Shown here: one piece after another, positions 7,529 to 17,507 of the stretch
Position numbering within the stretch: position 1 is the stretch's first letter
How the letters are laid out: the number at the start of each line of letters is the position of its first letter
NCBI GenBank assembly: GCA_963703895.1
Contig: CAVPFX010000002.1
Span: forward strand, 62,001 to 126,000
Length of the DNA: 64,000 nucleotides
Reading direction: 5' to 3'
Origin: VRUE01 sp963703895
GTDB taxonomy: Bacteria > Actinomycetota > Thermoleophilia > Solirubrobacterales > 70-9
Translations under genes and position numbers: made by a program
Notes under the pieces: generated by a model
What the model saw: only the letters and a program-made list of their open reading frames with translations
The model's database searches: none
What the model was told of the DNA's origin: nothing

Positions 7529-7554
7529 CCGCTGACTTCGCCTTTAGGGGTCCA

Positions 7555-8475
7555 ATGGGCCGACGAAAGACGAAGTCAGCGCCGTGGAGGGCCATCGGTA
7601 ACCTCAAACAGGTGGAGTCACTTCGCTGGGAAGGCGACGTACCGCAACTGCGCAGCCCGATCCTCGTCTGCTCCTTTCGGGGTTGGAACGACGCTGCCGC
7701 GGCGGCGTCGACGGCGGTGACCACGGTCGGCGACGCCTTCGACTCGGAGCTGATCGCCGAAGTCGACGCCGAGGACTACTTCGACTTCCAGGCGACGCGG
7801 CCGACGATCGTCCTCAGCGAGGGCCAGGCGCGGCGCATCGACTGGCCGCACAACAACCTTGTCGCGGTGCGGATACCGTCCGCCGAGCGCGACCTCGTCC
7901 TGCTTGACGGGACCGAGCCGAACCTGCGCTGGCGCACCTTCTCGGAGACGATCGCCACCGCCGCCGACGCACTCGGGGTCGAGATGGTGATCACCATGGG
8001 GTCGCTGGTCGCCGAGGTGTCCCACACCCTGCCGGTGCCGATCACCGGGCTTGCCTCCGACGAGAAGCTGGTCGAGGAGCTCGACCTGCAGCGCTCCAAC
8101 TACGAGGGCCCGACCGGGATCGTCGGCGTCGTCCACGACTGCTGCCGCAAAGTGGGAATGAGCTCGGCCTCGCTCTGGGCCGCGGTGCCCCACTACGTCG
8201 CCGCGGTGCCGAACCCGAAGGCCGCGCTCGCCCTGTTGCGCCGGCTCGAGGGCCTCACCGGCATCGCCGTCGACGCCACCGAGCTGGAGGAGGAGACCGC
8301 CAGCTACGAAGACCAGATCGACCGCGCGATCGCCGCCAACCCCGAGATCGAGGAATTGGTCGACCGGATCGAGGCCGAACAGTCCGAGCAGCTCTCCAGT
8401 CCCGAAGAACTCCCCTCCGCCGACTCGATCGCGAGGGACTTTCAGCAGTTCCTGCGCCAGCAGGGCGACGAGTAG
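7555..8475 (+). CDS. PAC2 family protein (proteasome-assembly-chaperone-like)
   Basis: 306 residues. The core RSPILVCSFRGWNDAAAAASTAV near residues 34-55, FYDFQATRPTIVLSEGQ-like block, and the segment MGSLVAEVSHTLPVPITG are typical of actinobacterial PAC2 proteins. The family is named after eukaryotic and archaeal proteasome assembly chaperones, but the bacterial role is not established. The last 60 residues are acidic and helical (ELEEETASYEDQIDRAIAANPE). No proteasome gene is in the window. The ATG lies shortly after TTTAGGG with no ribosome binding site. Confidence 0.85.
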   Translation: MGRRKTKSAPWRAIGNLKQVESLRWEGDVPQLRSPILVCSFRGWNDAAAAASTAVTTVGDAFDSELIAEVDAEDYFDFQATRPTIVLSEGQARRIDWPHNNLVAVRIPSAERDLVLLDGTEPNLRWRTFSETIATAADALGVEMVITMGSLVAEVSHTLPVPITGLASDEKLVEELDLQRSNYEGPTGIVGVVHDCCRKVGMSSASLWAAVPHYVAAVPNPKAALALLRRLEGLTGIAVDATELEEETASYEDQIDRAIAANPEIEELVDRIEAEQSEQLSSPEELPSADSIARDFQQFLRQQGDE

Positions 8476-8483
8476 CTGAGTAC

Positions 8484-8493
8484 TGAGCGCTCA
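8484..8493. promoter_or_regulatory. 10-bp palindrome TGAGCGCTCA
   Basis: A perfect palindrome in the 24-base gap between the PAC2 stop codon and the next GTG. A near copy (TGAGCGCTGA on the minus strand) lies at 1010-1019 in front of the thioredoxin gene. It could be a regulator site, but two short matches are weak evidence. Confidence 0.25.
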
Positions 8494-8499
8494 AACGTC

Positions 8500-8781
8500 G
8501 TGATAGGGATTCCGGTTGTGCTGGAGGGCGCGATCAACCTGACGCCGGTGGCCAAGGTCGTTTTCCTTGTGGCCGGCGCCGCCATCGGCCTCTTCTTCCT
8601 GTACTTGATCCTCCTGTTCCTGGGTCGGATTCTCTCAGCGCCGTTCAATCTCATTTCGAGCAAGCGACGCGGCGGCTACGTCGACGAATTTGACGAAATC
8701 GTTGTCTTTTGGGGGGCAGTGGCTTTGGTGGTAGGCCTGATCGTGGCGGCCTTCGTCTTCAATGTCGTGACCTTCGAATGA
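8500..8781 (+). CDS. Small two-helix membrane protein of unknown function (93 aa)
   Basis: Starts at GTG 8500 (an in-frame GTG at 8518 is the alternative). Two hydrophobic segments, VVFLVAGAAIGLFFLYLILLFL and FWGAVALVVGLIVAAFVFNVV, flank a short basic and acidic loop (SSKRRGGYVDEFDEI). It follows the PAC2 gene by 24 bases on the same strand. I do not recognise a family; the regular hydrophobic pattern supports a real gene. Confidence 0.55.
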   Translation: MIGIPVVLEGAINLTPVAKVVFLVAGAAIGLFFLYLILLFLGRILSAPFNLISSKRRGGYVDEFDEIVVFWGAVALVVGLIVAAFVFNVVTFE

Positions 8782-8799
8782 GCGGCATCGCCTTAACCC

Positions 8800-11635
8800 C
8801 TAGCTTTCGGCAGCCGGGCAGATCAGGCGGTAGTCGCACCAGCTGCACGTGGTCGGCGCCGGGCGCGGCTCGAAGTCTTGGCCCAGCACGCCCTCGCCGA
8901 CCTTGAGCACGGTGCGCTCGACCCGCTCGGCGTCGTCGGCCCTAACCGGTGCCGCGACCTTCTCAGCGTCGAGCACGTAGTAGTAGCTGCCGGTTCCCGC
9001 CTCGAGCCCCCAGGCCTCGCGCGCCGCGAGCCGGTAGAGGGCGAGCTGCAGGTCGTTCTCCAACTGAGCTTCGCTCTTGCGTTCGCCGGTCTTGTAGTCG
9101 ATCAGCTCGTAGCTGCCGTCGGGGGTGCGGTCGACCCGGTCGACGCGGCCGCGTACCCGGTGCTCGCCGATGCGGATGTCGAACTTGCGCTCGAGCCATA
9201 CCGGCTCGCTTTCCGACTCGCTCTCGCGCTGCCAGTAGAGCCGCATCGCCTCACGGGCACGGTCGCGGAACTGCAGCTCGTCATCGCTCGAGCCGAATCC
9301 CGAGCGACGCCAGCCGGACTCGAAGAGGTCCATCAGCTCCGCCAGCCCACCGTTGCCCTCGCCGGTGTCCTTGTGGAAGCGTTCCAGCACGCTGTGGATG
9401 AGGATGCCGAAGCGCTGGTTGATCGTCGGCTCCTCGGGGATGCCGAAGACGCGCCTGAACTTGTACTTGAGTGGGCAGGTCAGATAGAGGTCGAGGTCGG
9501 AGGCCGAAAGGCTGAGGGCGCCGTCGCCGCGGCGGGGCAGGAAGGCTTCCAGCGATGGCTCGTGACGAGCCGCGATCAGCATCCGCCGCCCGTCGCGCTC
9601 GCGCTCGGAGTCGAGCAGGTAGGAGTCGAGTGGGGAGGCATCGAGCTCGGTCTGCTGCTCGGGCGTCGCCACCTGCCGCAGCAGCCCGTTGACCGCCGCG
9701 ATCGCCTCGGCCGTCGCCTCCTCGCCCGGTCGCTGCGCCAGGGCCGCCAGCTTGAGCAGCTCGAGGTGGCGGGCGATCGCGCGGTTGACGTCGATCACGG
9801 TGTCGAGGCGCGGCTCCGAAAGCTCGCGCCCCGCCCGCCACGACGCCTCCAGCACCTCCTCGCGCAGCTTGCGGTAGGTGGCGTGAAGGCCCTCCGCCGG
9901 GCCGAACAGCTCCTCGCCGTGCTGCTCCTCCTCGCCGCCGTGCTCGGCGAGCATCGACTCATAGAGGCCCGCGGTCCCGGCGGCCCCACCCTCGCCGTCG
10001 GCGTCGATCCGCGAGAGCACCAGGCTCGAGCGGGCGGGTGCCCCGATCCGCTCGCTGCCGGCGGCGCGCTCGAGGCCGAGCACGAAGACGTGGTCGAAGT
10101 CCATCCCCTTGGCGGCGGAATACGCGTGGCCCTGGACCGAGCCGGGAGAGGCGGGCTCCTCGCCTCCCGCCGGCTCGACGCCGGCCTCGGCGACGGCGCT
10201 GAGGTAGCGGACGAAGTCGCGGGTGGAGCCGTGCGCTTCGCGCCGTGCCCAGGCGGAGGCCAGCTCGGCCAGGCGCGAGAGGCCGAGCAGCCGCTCGGCC
10301 ACCTCCGGCTCGGCGGCGAAGAGCCTTTGCCGGCGCAGGCCGACCCGCTCGATCAGGCGCCTGACGAAGACGTCGGCGCGCCGTTCCTCCATCGCCGCCG
10401 AAGCTTCCCCGTAGAGCTTGAGGAAGGCCTGGATCCGCTCCCGTCCCTCGGGTGGGATCTGGGGGCTTTCCAGCGCCGCCTCGCAGGCCGAGACCATGTC
10501 GACCTTGCGCCGCCGCGCGATCGTCGTCAGCCGGGCCAGGTCGGCGGCGCGCAGCTCGACCGGCGGCCTGGTCAGCGCCCGCGCCGCGGCCGGTGAGTCA
10601 TCGGGCGCGGCGAGCACTCGCAGCCAGGCGATCGCGTCGCGCACCTCGGGGCGCTGGAAGAGCGCCGCCGGGCCGGCCAGGTGGAAGGGGACGCCGCGCT
10701 CCTCCATCGCCGCCGAGACCGGCCCGGCGTTCGCGGCCGGATCGTCGATCAGCACGCAGATCGCCGCGGGCGAAGTTCCCTCGCTGAGCAGATGCTCGAC
10801 CTCGCGGGCGACCGCCTGCGCCTGCGCCCGCTCGTTGCTGCAGCGCCAGAAGCGCACCGCCGGCTGGCGGAACTGTTGCTCGAGCACGATCGAGGCGGCC
10901 TCGGCGCCGCGCTCGGCGGCGGCGTCCTGCGCGTAGAGGTGGTTCGGGTTCTCCTCTGCGAGCTTGGCCAGGATCGTCCGCTGCGCGGGGGTCGTCTCCT
11001 CGTACTCGTCGACCATCAGGTAGGGGAAGCGGGCGGCGATCTCGGCGCGGATATCGGGGCGCTCGTGCAGGAGCTTGCCGAGGATGAGGAAGACGTCGCC
11101 CCCGTCGAGGTTTCCCGACTCGGCGACGATGCGGTCGTGGGCGGCGCAGAACTCGGCGAGGTCGGGCTCGGGCGGCTCGGAGCCGGCCTTCAGCTCGTCG
11201 ATCTGGGCGAGCAGGCGGGCGAGCAGGCCGGCCGGGTTACCGCGGATTTCGTGATTGCGAAGCGGCAGCTGCTCAAGGTGGTCGAGCATCATCGCCAGCC
11301 GCTCCGCCGGGCCGAGAACGTCGAAGAAGGGGTTGAGTCCGGCGGCTGTCGAGTGCGCTCGCAGCAGTCGCTCGCAGATCTGCCGCCCAGGTGTCGATCC
11401 AGAGCTCCTCATAGGGGCCCCGCAGCAGGATCTCGGCCCGTCTCCGCAGGCGCTGGGCGGTGGCCCGGGTGGCGGTGATGACGAGGACCCGATCGGGGTC
11501 GACCTCCTCCGCGGCGAGTCTGGCAAAGCGCCGCGCCAGGGTCTCGGTCTTACCGGCGCCGGCGGCGCCGAGCAGCAACAGTGGGCCACCACCGTGTTGC
11601 ACCGCGCGCTGCTGCGCCTCCGCCAAGCTGAGCAT
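8800..11635 (-). CDS. UvrD/AddB-like DNA helicase with C-terminal PD-(D/E)XK nuclease (frameshifted)
   Basis: About 945 residues when read across a one-base frameshift. The N-terminus has Walker A LLGAAGAGKTETLARR, then LVITATRATAQRLRRR; Walker B is VDEYEETTPAQ; VFVLGLERA and QGHAYSAAKGMDFDHVFV represent later helicase motifs. The C-terminus is a RecB-type nuclease: GRVDRVDRTPDGSYELIDYKTG carries the D...D-X-K residues. Cys in TCPLKYKF plus CSWCDYRLICP match an AddB-type iron-sulfur cluster. Such enzymes process double-strand breaks. The N-terminal frame (from 11635) and main frame meet near 11383, where one extra base is present. It diverges from the phosphatase gene. Confidence 0.85.
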
Positions 11636-11665
11636 GGTCCAACGCTAGCGAGTGCGCGGCCTCCA

Positions 11666-11671
11666 TAGGAT
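11666..11671 (+). promoter_or_regulatory. -10 element deciding the start of the IMPase-like gene
   Basis: TAGGAT is followed by seven bases and then GTG at 11679. The alternative ATG at 11670 lies inside this -10 element, so it could not be in the transcript; GTG 11679 is the likely leaderless start. Confidence 0.5.
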
Positions 11672-11678
11672 GAGCCGC

Positions 11679-12492
11679 GTGGACGTTTTCTCCGCAGACT
11701 GGCTGGGAATCTGCCGCCGCGCCGTGAGCGCGCAGCGGGCGATCTTCGAAGAGGTGCGCGGGATCGAGGCGCGCACCGAGTACGAGGGCGTCGGCGAGGG
11801 CGGCGATCGCACCCTGGTCATCGACCGCCGCTGCGAGGACGTCGTCTTCGCCGAGCTCGACGCGCTGGCAGCGCAGGGCGCCTCCTTCGTCGCCGTCTCC
11901 GAGGAGCGCGGCGAGGTCGAGTTCGGCGGCGGCGGCCCAGCCCGGGTCGTGATCGACCCGATCGACGGCTCGCTCAACGCCCGCCGCACCCTGCCCGCGC
12001 ACAGCTTCAGCCTCGCCGTCGCCAGCGGCGACTCGATGGCGGAAGTCGAGTTCGGCTACGTCTACGACTTCGGCGCTGGCGAGGAGTTCAGCGCCCAGCG
12101 CGGCGCCGGCGCGATGCTGGACGGCGAGCGAATCGAGGTCGCCGCCGACCGCGACAAGCTCGAGCTGCTCGGGCCTCGAGGCAGCCGAGCCGGAGCGCGC
12201 CGTTCCCGCCCTCGAGGCCTTTGCCGGGCGCGTGTACCGGATCCGCGTGGTTGGCTCGATCGCGATCACCGCCGCCTACGTCGCCGCCGCTCGCTTCGAC
12301 GCGATGATCGGCCTGCGGCCCTGCCGCTCGGTCGACGCCGCCGCGGCCCAGATGATCGTCCGCGAGGCCGGCGGCGAGGTCGCTTTCGGCGAGGGATCGC
12401 TGAGCGAGGCGCCGCTTGGGCTGGACGCTCGCTACACCTTCGCCGCCGCCGCTGGAGAGCGTGGATTGGCGATTGCGCGCGCCGGGCAGTAA
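11679..12492 (+). CDS. Inositol monophosphatase family protein (frameshifted)
   Basis: About 271 residues when joined across one frameshift. Motifs: VSEERGE (metal-binding Glu region), VVIDPIDGSLNARR, which matches the family signature DPIDGTxNF with Asp, Asp and Gly conserved, and, after the frameshift, RSVDAAAAQMIVREAGG, equivalent to WD-x-AAG of the second signature. Substrates in this family include inositol phosphates, fructose-1,6-bisphosphate and sulfur nucleotides; none can be chosen here. One extra base at about 12174 moves the end of the protein into another frame: GLEAAEPERAVPALEAF restores continuity. The last Asp of motif 2 is present (VDAAAAQ). Confidence 0.8.
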
Positions 12493-12514
12493 CCGGGGAG
12501 CGATTCGGGTTTAA

Positions 12515-12543
12515 GAACGTCTGTTCGCGTAGAACGTATGTTC
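12515..12543 (+). promoter_or_regulatory. Two tandem LexA-type SOS boxes with promoter
   Basis: GAACGTCTGTTC (12515-12526) and GAACGTATGTTC (12532-12543) are both perfect GAAC-N4-GTTC palindromes with centres 17 bp apart. This is the LexA operator of Gram-positive bacteria and actinobacteria. A -10-like TACACT (12546-12551) follows directly, so LexA binding would block the promoter of the gene at 12599. No other copy was noticed in the window. Confidence 0.75.
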
Positions 12544-12598
12544 GTTACACTCGCGAATCCGAGGCAGGAAACCGCAGACGAAGGGATTCTTCTTTCAC

Positions 12599-13012
12599 AT
12601 GGCAACGACCAACGGGAGCAAAAGCTCCGCCTCCAAAGCCAAAACTACAAGCACCACGAGCGCCGAGAAGAGCCAGGCGCGCACTGCCGCAGAGACTGCA
12701 GTCGACCTTCCGGTCGGCGCGGTCCTGACCGTCACCGAGCGGGTCTCCGAGCTGTTCGAGCCGTTCACCGGTCGTACGGCGGCCGAAAAACAGCTCAAGT
12801 CCTACCGGACCGAGCTGCGCCGCCGGGTCAAGCGCACCGAGCGCCGCGGCACCACCGCGCGCAAACGCGCCACCACCGAGGCTCGCAAGACCCGCAACCG
12901 GGTCGAGCGCGAGGCGCGCAAGCGTCAGCGCACCGTCGAGACGACCCTGAAGCGCAACCGCAGCGAGCTAGAGCAGCGCGTCCGTAAAGCGGTCGACCTT
13001 CTCCCGGTCTAA
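12599..13012 (+). CDS. Small basic coiled-coil protein, probably SOS-controlled
   Basis: 137 residues. A Ser/Thr/Lys-rich N-terminus (about 30 residues) is followed by VDLPVGAVLTVTERVSELFEPFTG and then a long, strongly basic helical region of about 70 residues (repeated RRR, TERRGTT, ARKRATTEARKTRNRVEREARK). It ends AVDLLPV, echoing the AVDLPV motif before the helix. The composition suggests a nucleic-acid-binding or surface coiled-coil protein; similar proteins are common in related actinobacteria but I know no assigned function. Two LexA-type boxes lie 56-84 bases upstream, suggesting induction by DNA damage. An inverted repeat covers the stop codon. Confidence 0.75.
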   Translation: MATTNGSKSSASKAKTTSTTSAEKSQARTAAETAVDLPVGAVLTVTERVSELFEPFTGRTAAEKQLKSYRTELRRRVKRTERRGTTARKRATTEARKTRNRVEREARKRQRTVETTLKRNRSELEQRVRKAVDLLPV

Positions 13013-13111
13013 GGCCGACTGACCTGCACATATCGGCGTCCTCGGTCGCTTGCGTGCAGAGCACGCGGCGCTCCCTGCGTCCTTGATCTGTTTGTTCAGG
13101 CGGCCTTAGAC
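13007..13111. terminator. Inverted 11-bp repeat enclosing two convergent stop codons
   Basis: GTCTAAGGCCG at 13007-13017 is exactly repeated in inverse at 13101-13111. Both copies contain the TAA stop codon of a gene (plus strand 13010-13012, minus strand 13106-13108). A bidirectional terminator is possible although the 83-base spacing is long and no T-run follows. Confidence 0.35.
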
Positions 13112-15116
13112 ACCAACCACTGTTACCGGCAGTGAGCCGGCTGGCTCGAAGGGCCAGCCGGCTTGCGCCGGTGCGTACGCCCGGAACTGAAAGCGCACGC
13201 CGCGGCTGTCGTCGTCGCTGAAGCGGTAGGCGTAGCGGAAGCGCCCGTCCGCGCTCGTCCGGACGCTGCGGAACTCGCTCCAGGGAAGACCCGGGAGGCG
13301 GAACTGCAGTTGCACCACCTTGCCGTCGGCCGGCATTGCCGCGCCGCGGCTGGCGACCTTGCCGCGGAAGATCAGCGGTGCGCCGCCGATCTTTGCCCTG
13401 GAGGTGGAGGCTCGCAGGGCGAGGTGGCTGTGCACCGTCAGGCTCAGCGGTCGACTGCTCGTACCGCGCGTTGTCGTCGTTGGCGCCAGGGTGGCGACGA
13501 CCTCCCTGCTCGGTCCTGGCGCGAGGCGGATGCCGAAGCGGCCGTTCTCGCCGCTTCGCACCGTCGATACGCGCTCCGCGGGAACGCTGCCCGCGGCAAA
13601 GCGCTCGACCACTCGTATCGGGACGTCTGCCAGCGGTGTCCGGCGGGCCGCCAACGCGCGTCCCCCAAACCAGACGCCGCGCCCGTAACGCACCACTCGC
13701 TGGCGACCGTGAGCTAGGAGCTTGACCGGCACCTTGAGCGGGCCCTGCAGGCGCATCGCCGAGCCATTGGCCCGCTGCTGCGACACGGAAGCGTTGCCCG
13801 CCGCGTCGTAGGCCGTGGCGCGAAACTCGTACTCGCCGACGGGGGAAGCGCCCGAGTCCCAGTGAGCGCGCAGGCTGCCAGCGGACACCTGCGTGGGCAG
13901 CGCGGTAAAGCGCTCGCCGCTGCCGACCCGGCGAACCGCGATCGAGCCGCGGCCCGGATCGAGGCCGGAGTCGCGATCCTCCGCCCGGGCCTCGATCAGC
14001 TCGGGGTCGCGGGCGTCCTGCGCGTTGGCGAATGCCAGTCTCGGCGGCTCGCGGTCGATCTTCACCACGATCGCTGCCGGCGCCCGGTTTTGCCGGCCGT
14101 TGAAAACGCCGCCGTCGGCCGACGTTGCCGGCCGCGTCGCGGGCGTAGTAGGCGATCGTGTGCACGCCGGAGGCGATCACGGTCGCGGTGACACTGGCCC
14201 CGGGGACGGTGATCGGCGCCCCGCCGTCGATCTGGATCGCGGTGAACGGGCCGCTGGCGCTCCCGCTGACAGCCATTCCCGAAGCCGAGTCACTGGCCGT
14301 CGCCGTCAGTTTCACTGGCTCGCTGGACCAGCCCAGGGGCTCGCCCTCTATCCGCGTCAGCGGCTCGGTCTTGTCGACGCGGAGGATCGTCGTGCCGACC
14401 GGGGCCGAGGGGATGCCCGAGCCCGAGACAGCAACCGCGTGCACGTAGTTCAGACCCTCCGGCAGCTCGGCGATCTGCAGCGCGTCGGCGGCAATCCCAC
14501 CCTGGAGGTTGGTCTCGGCGCCGCTGCAGGTGGCGGCGGCGCAGGGCTTTCCCGTCGCTGAGGAATCGGTCGAGACGGCGTAGCCGCGGATGCCCGAGAA
14601 GGGAGCGCCGCCACTTGGGTGAGTAAGGCGGATGACGTATGGGAACGCCGAACGCCCGATCCAGCCGGGCGATGGCAGCGGCTCGACGCTCCCCGGGCGC
14701 GCATCGTCGAAGCGCAGCTTGGCGCTAGCCGGGGGTCCGGTGGCGCCGCTTGCGTCTTCAAGCCAGACCTCGACCGTGTAGGCGCCGGGCGTGGGCGGCA
14801 CGCTGAGGTGCTCGATCGCGTTCGCCGCCCAGGGCAGGGTCGTGTCGGCGACCAGGACCTGGCCGGCGGGGGAGAGCAGGCGGTAGTGGGCGGCGGCAAC
14901 GCCCGGCGGGTTGCTCCAGGTGAGCGCGAACATTCGCCCGGGGTGCCAGTTGTCCTCGCCGCCGTCGACCCGCAGGTCGACGGGTTGCATGGAGGCCCCT
15001 GCTGCCACAGGGCAGACCAGCGCGAGGGATAACCCCACGGCGATCGCAGAGGTGCAACGTCTTACCCTCCCCATGGGGCCACAACGCGTTGCAGGCGTGT
15101 CGGACCGCTTGCTCAC
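13106..15116 (-). CDS. Secreted multi-domain Ig/FN3-like protein (frameshifted)
   Basis: About 670 residues across one frameshift. The GTG at 15116 overlaps the TGA of the sigma-factor gene (GTGA); an internal ATG at 15074 starts a cleaner signal peptide (MGRVRRCTSAIAVGLSLALVCPVAAGAS). The body consists of beta-sandwich modules: SYTVEVWLEDASGATG-like, LTRIEGEPLGWSSEPVKLTATASDSASGM, HTIAYYARDAAGNV, and later EYEFRATAYDAAGNASV, typical of bacterial Ig-like domains, then carboxypeptidase-regulatory-like and filamin-like parts near the C-terminus. One extra base at about 14121 shifts the frame between AAGNV and DGGVFNGRQNRAP. No enzymatic motif is visible. Coupling to the sigma gene suggests regulation with it. 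Confidence 0.75.
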
Positions 15117-16432
15117 GGTCCAAACTCCCCGGCGGCTGAGCCGCTTGAGCTCGGCGCCGCGCTGCTTTCACCGCCGCTGGTCGCAGCGGGTGTCGGTTCC
15201 GGAGGCGGTGCTTCGTATTCGATCGCGCCGCTAGCGGCAGCACTGGTTTCCTCGCTGACCGGATCGGGCTCTTCCGCTTTCGCCTTGGGCGACGGCACCT
15301 GCTTGCTCGCTGGTACCTCGGTTTGCGGCGCTGGTGCGGGCTGGTAGTCGACCGCCTCGTCGGCGAGCGCATTGGCTGGGCTGGCGGCCCGGCGTTCGAG
15401 CGCCGGTTTGGGCGTGGGGTCGGGGGCGAGCACCGGCGCCGGCAGCACACCCGTGGCCACGCACGCCGCTGCACCGCCGGCCGCGCCGGCGCAGACGGTC
15501 AACAGCTTCGCGAGCGCGGCCATGCCGGCGCCGCGCGAACCGCCGGCCGCGGCAACCTGGGCGGCGACCGATTCGCCGCCGCCGAAGCCCGGCAAGCGGG
15601 CGGACAGGTTGGTTGCCAACTCCTGCGCTCGTTCGAGCAAGGAGCGGGAGGGAGGCAGCAGGGGCAGCAGCGCCGCTGCCATCCGCGGGGCCGCTCGGTA
15701 GGTCCGCATCGTCGCGCGGCAGCGAGCGCAGGCCCGCAGGTGCTCCCGCACCTCGATCGCCTCGCGGGGAGCGGCCTCGTCGTCGCAGAAGGCTGAGAGC
15801 AGCGGCTGCAGCTCGCGGCAGCGGCTGCCGTCCTCGCTGCTGGAGACGAGGGCGCGGAAGCGGGCCCTGCCCTCGGCGAGCAGGCGGTTGATTTTGGTTT
15901 GGCTGTAGCCCGTCTTCACGCCGATCTCGGCGTAGGAGTAGCCCTCGGCGAGCAGGCCCAGGGCCCGCAGCTCAGCCGGCTTCAGTGCCTGCAGCGCCTC
16001 GCGGCTGCGGGCGATGTCCTCGCGACGCTCGGCCTGCGCCTCGGGCCCGTCGCCGCCGGCCGGGATCAGCGCCACCGGGTCCTCGGCCGTGCCCTCGCGC
16101 CCGCGCTGGTAGCCGAGCAGCTTCTCGCGGCTCGCCCGCACCGCGAGCGCCTCGTGCTTGGTCACCGTCTGCGTCCAGCGGATCAGTTCGCGTAAGTCGG
16201 TGGTCGGCGCTTTGGTCAAGGCGATCTCGAGCGCGCGCTGGTAGGCGTCCTCCGCGTCTTCGGCATCGAGCGAGTAGCGCCGCGCCGTGCGTCGCAGGGC
16301 GGCCTCGTAGCGGGCGATCATTTCGACGGCCGCACGCTTGCGCGCCGCCGCGCTGGTCTTTGTTGCTTGCGTTCCCTGGCTCAATTCCCGCTGAGCTCCC
16401 CTGCCACGATTCAGATCGGGCCGTCCAAACAT
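15113..16432 (-). CDS. ECF sigma factor fused to a zinc-finger/transmembrane C-terminal tail
   Basis: About 439 residues from ATG 16432. Residues ~25-110 form sigma region 2 (ARYEAALRRTARRYSLDAEDAEDAYQRALEIAL), residues ~145-195 sigma region 4 (LQALKPAELRALGLLAEGYSYAEIGVKTGYSQTKINRLLAEGRARF). Then comes HLRACARCRATMRTY, the HxxxCxxC zinc-finger pattern of anti-sigma factors, a hydrophobic helix (LLTVCAGAAGGAAACVATGVL) and a 100-residue Pro/Ala/Glu-rich tail that would be outside the cell. Sigma and anti-sigma-like parts are thus in one membrane-tethered protein. The downstream secreted Ig-like protein overlaps by GTGA. Upstream starts to 16561 are less likely since they run into the divergent promoter. 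Confidence 0.8.
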   Translation of the reverse strand: MFGRPDLNRGRGAQRELSQGTQATKTSAAARKRAAVEMIARYEAALRRTARRYSLDAEDAEDAYQRALEIALTKAPTTDLRELIRWTQTVTKHEALAVRASREKLLGYQRGREGTAEDPVALIPAGGDGPEAQAERREDIARSREALQALKPAELRALGLLAEGYSYAEIGVKTGYSQTKINRLLAEGRARFRALVSSSEDGSRCRELQPLLSAFCDDEAAPREAIEVREHLRACARCRATMRTYRAAPRMAAALLPLLPPSRSLLERAQELATNLSARLPGFGGGESVAAQVAAAGGSRGAGMAALAKLLTVCAGAAGGAAACVATGVLPAPVLAPDPTPKPALERRAASPANALADEAVDYQPAPAPQTEVPASKQVPSPKAKAEEPDPVSEETSAAASGAIEYEAPPPEPTPAATSGGESSAAPSSSGSAAGEFGP

Positions 16433-16547
16433 GGCAAGCCAATTGGGCGGCTGAGCAAAACTCGCCCCCCACTTGGACGAGTGACCGGGAGATATCGGCG
16501 CAAATTGCGCAGAATCGCACCGGCCGGCCTCGTCATCTACCGGCCGA

Positions 16548-16553
16548 TAGCAT
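16548..16553 (+). promoter_or_regulatory. -10 element of leaderless epimerase promoter
   Basis: TAGCAT followed by seven bases and ATG 16561, with no ribosome binding site between. Confidence 0.5.
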
Positions 16554-16560
16554 CCGCGCA

Positions 16561-17503
<943 letters not shown>

Positions 17504-17507
<4 letters not shown>

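Noticed and set aside
1010..8493. Shared regulator of thioredoxin and the small membrane protein based on TGAGCGCTSA words
   Set aside because: Only two short, imperfectly matching palindromes rich in G and C; chance is a sufficient explanation in this sequence.
8878..10596. 572-codon plus-strand frame opposite the helicase-nuclease
   Set aside because: Antisense shadow rich in Leu, Gly, Ala and Arg, with no recognisable motif.
12538..12987. Alternative plus-strand frame over the basic coiled-coil gene
   Set aside because: Starts inside the second LexA box and gives low-complexity His/Arg-rich sequence; the frame from 12599 has a coherent helical protein.
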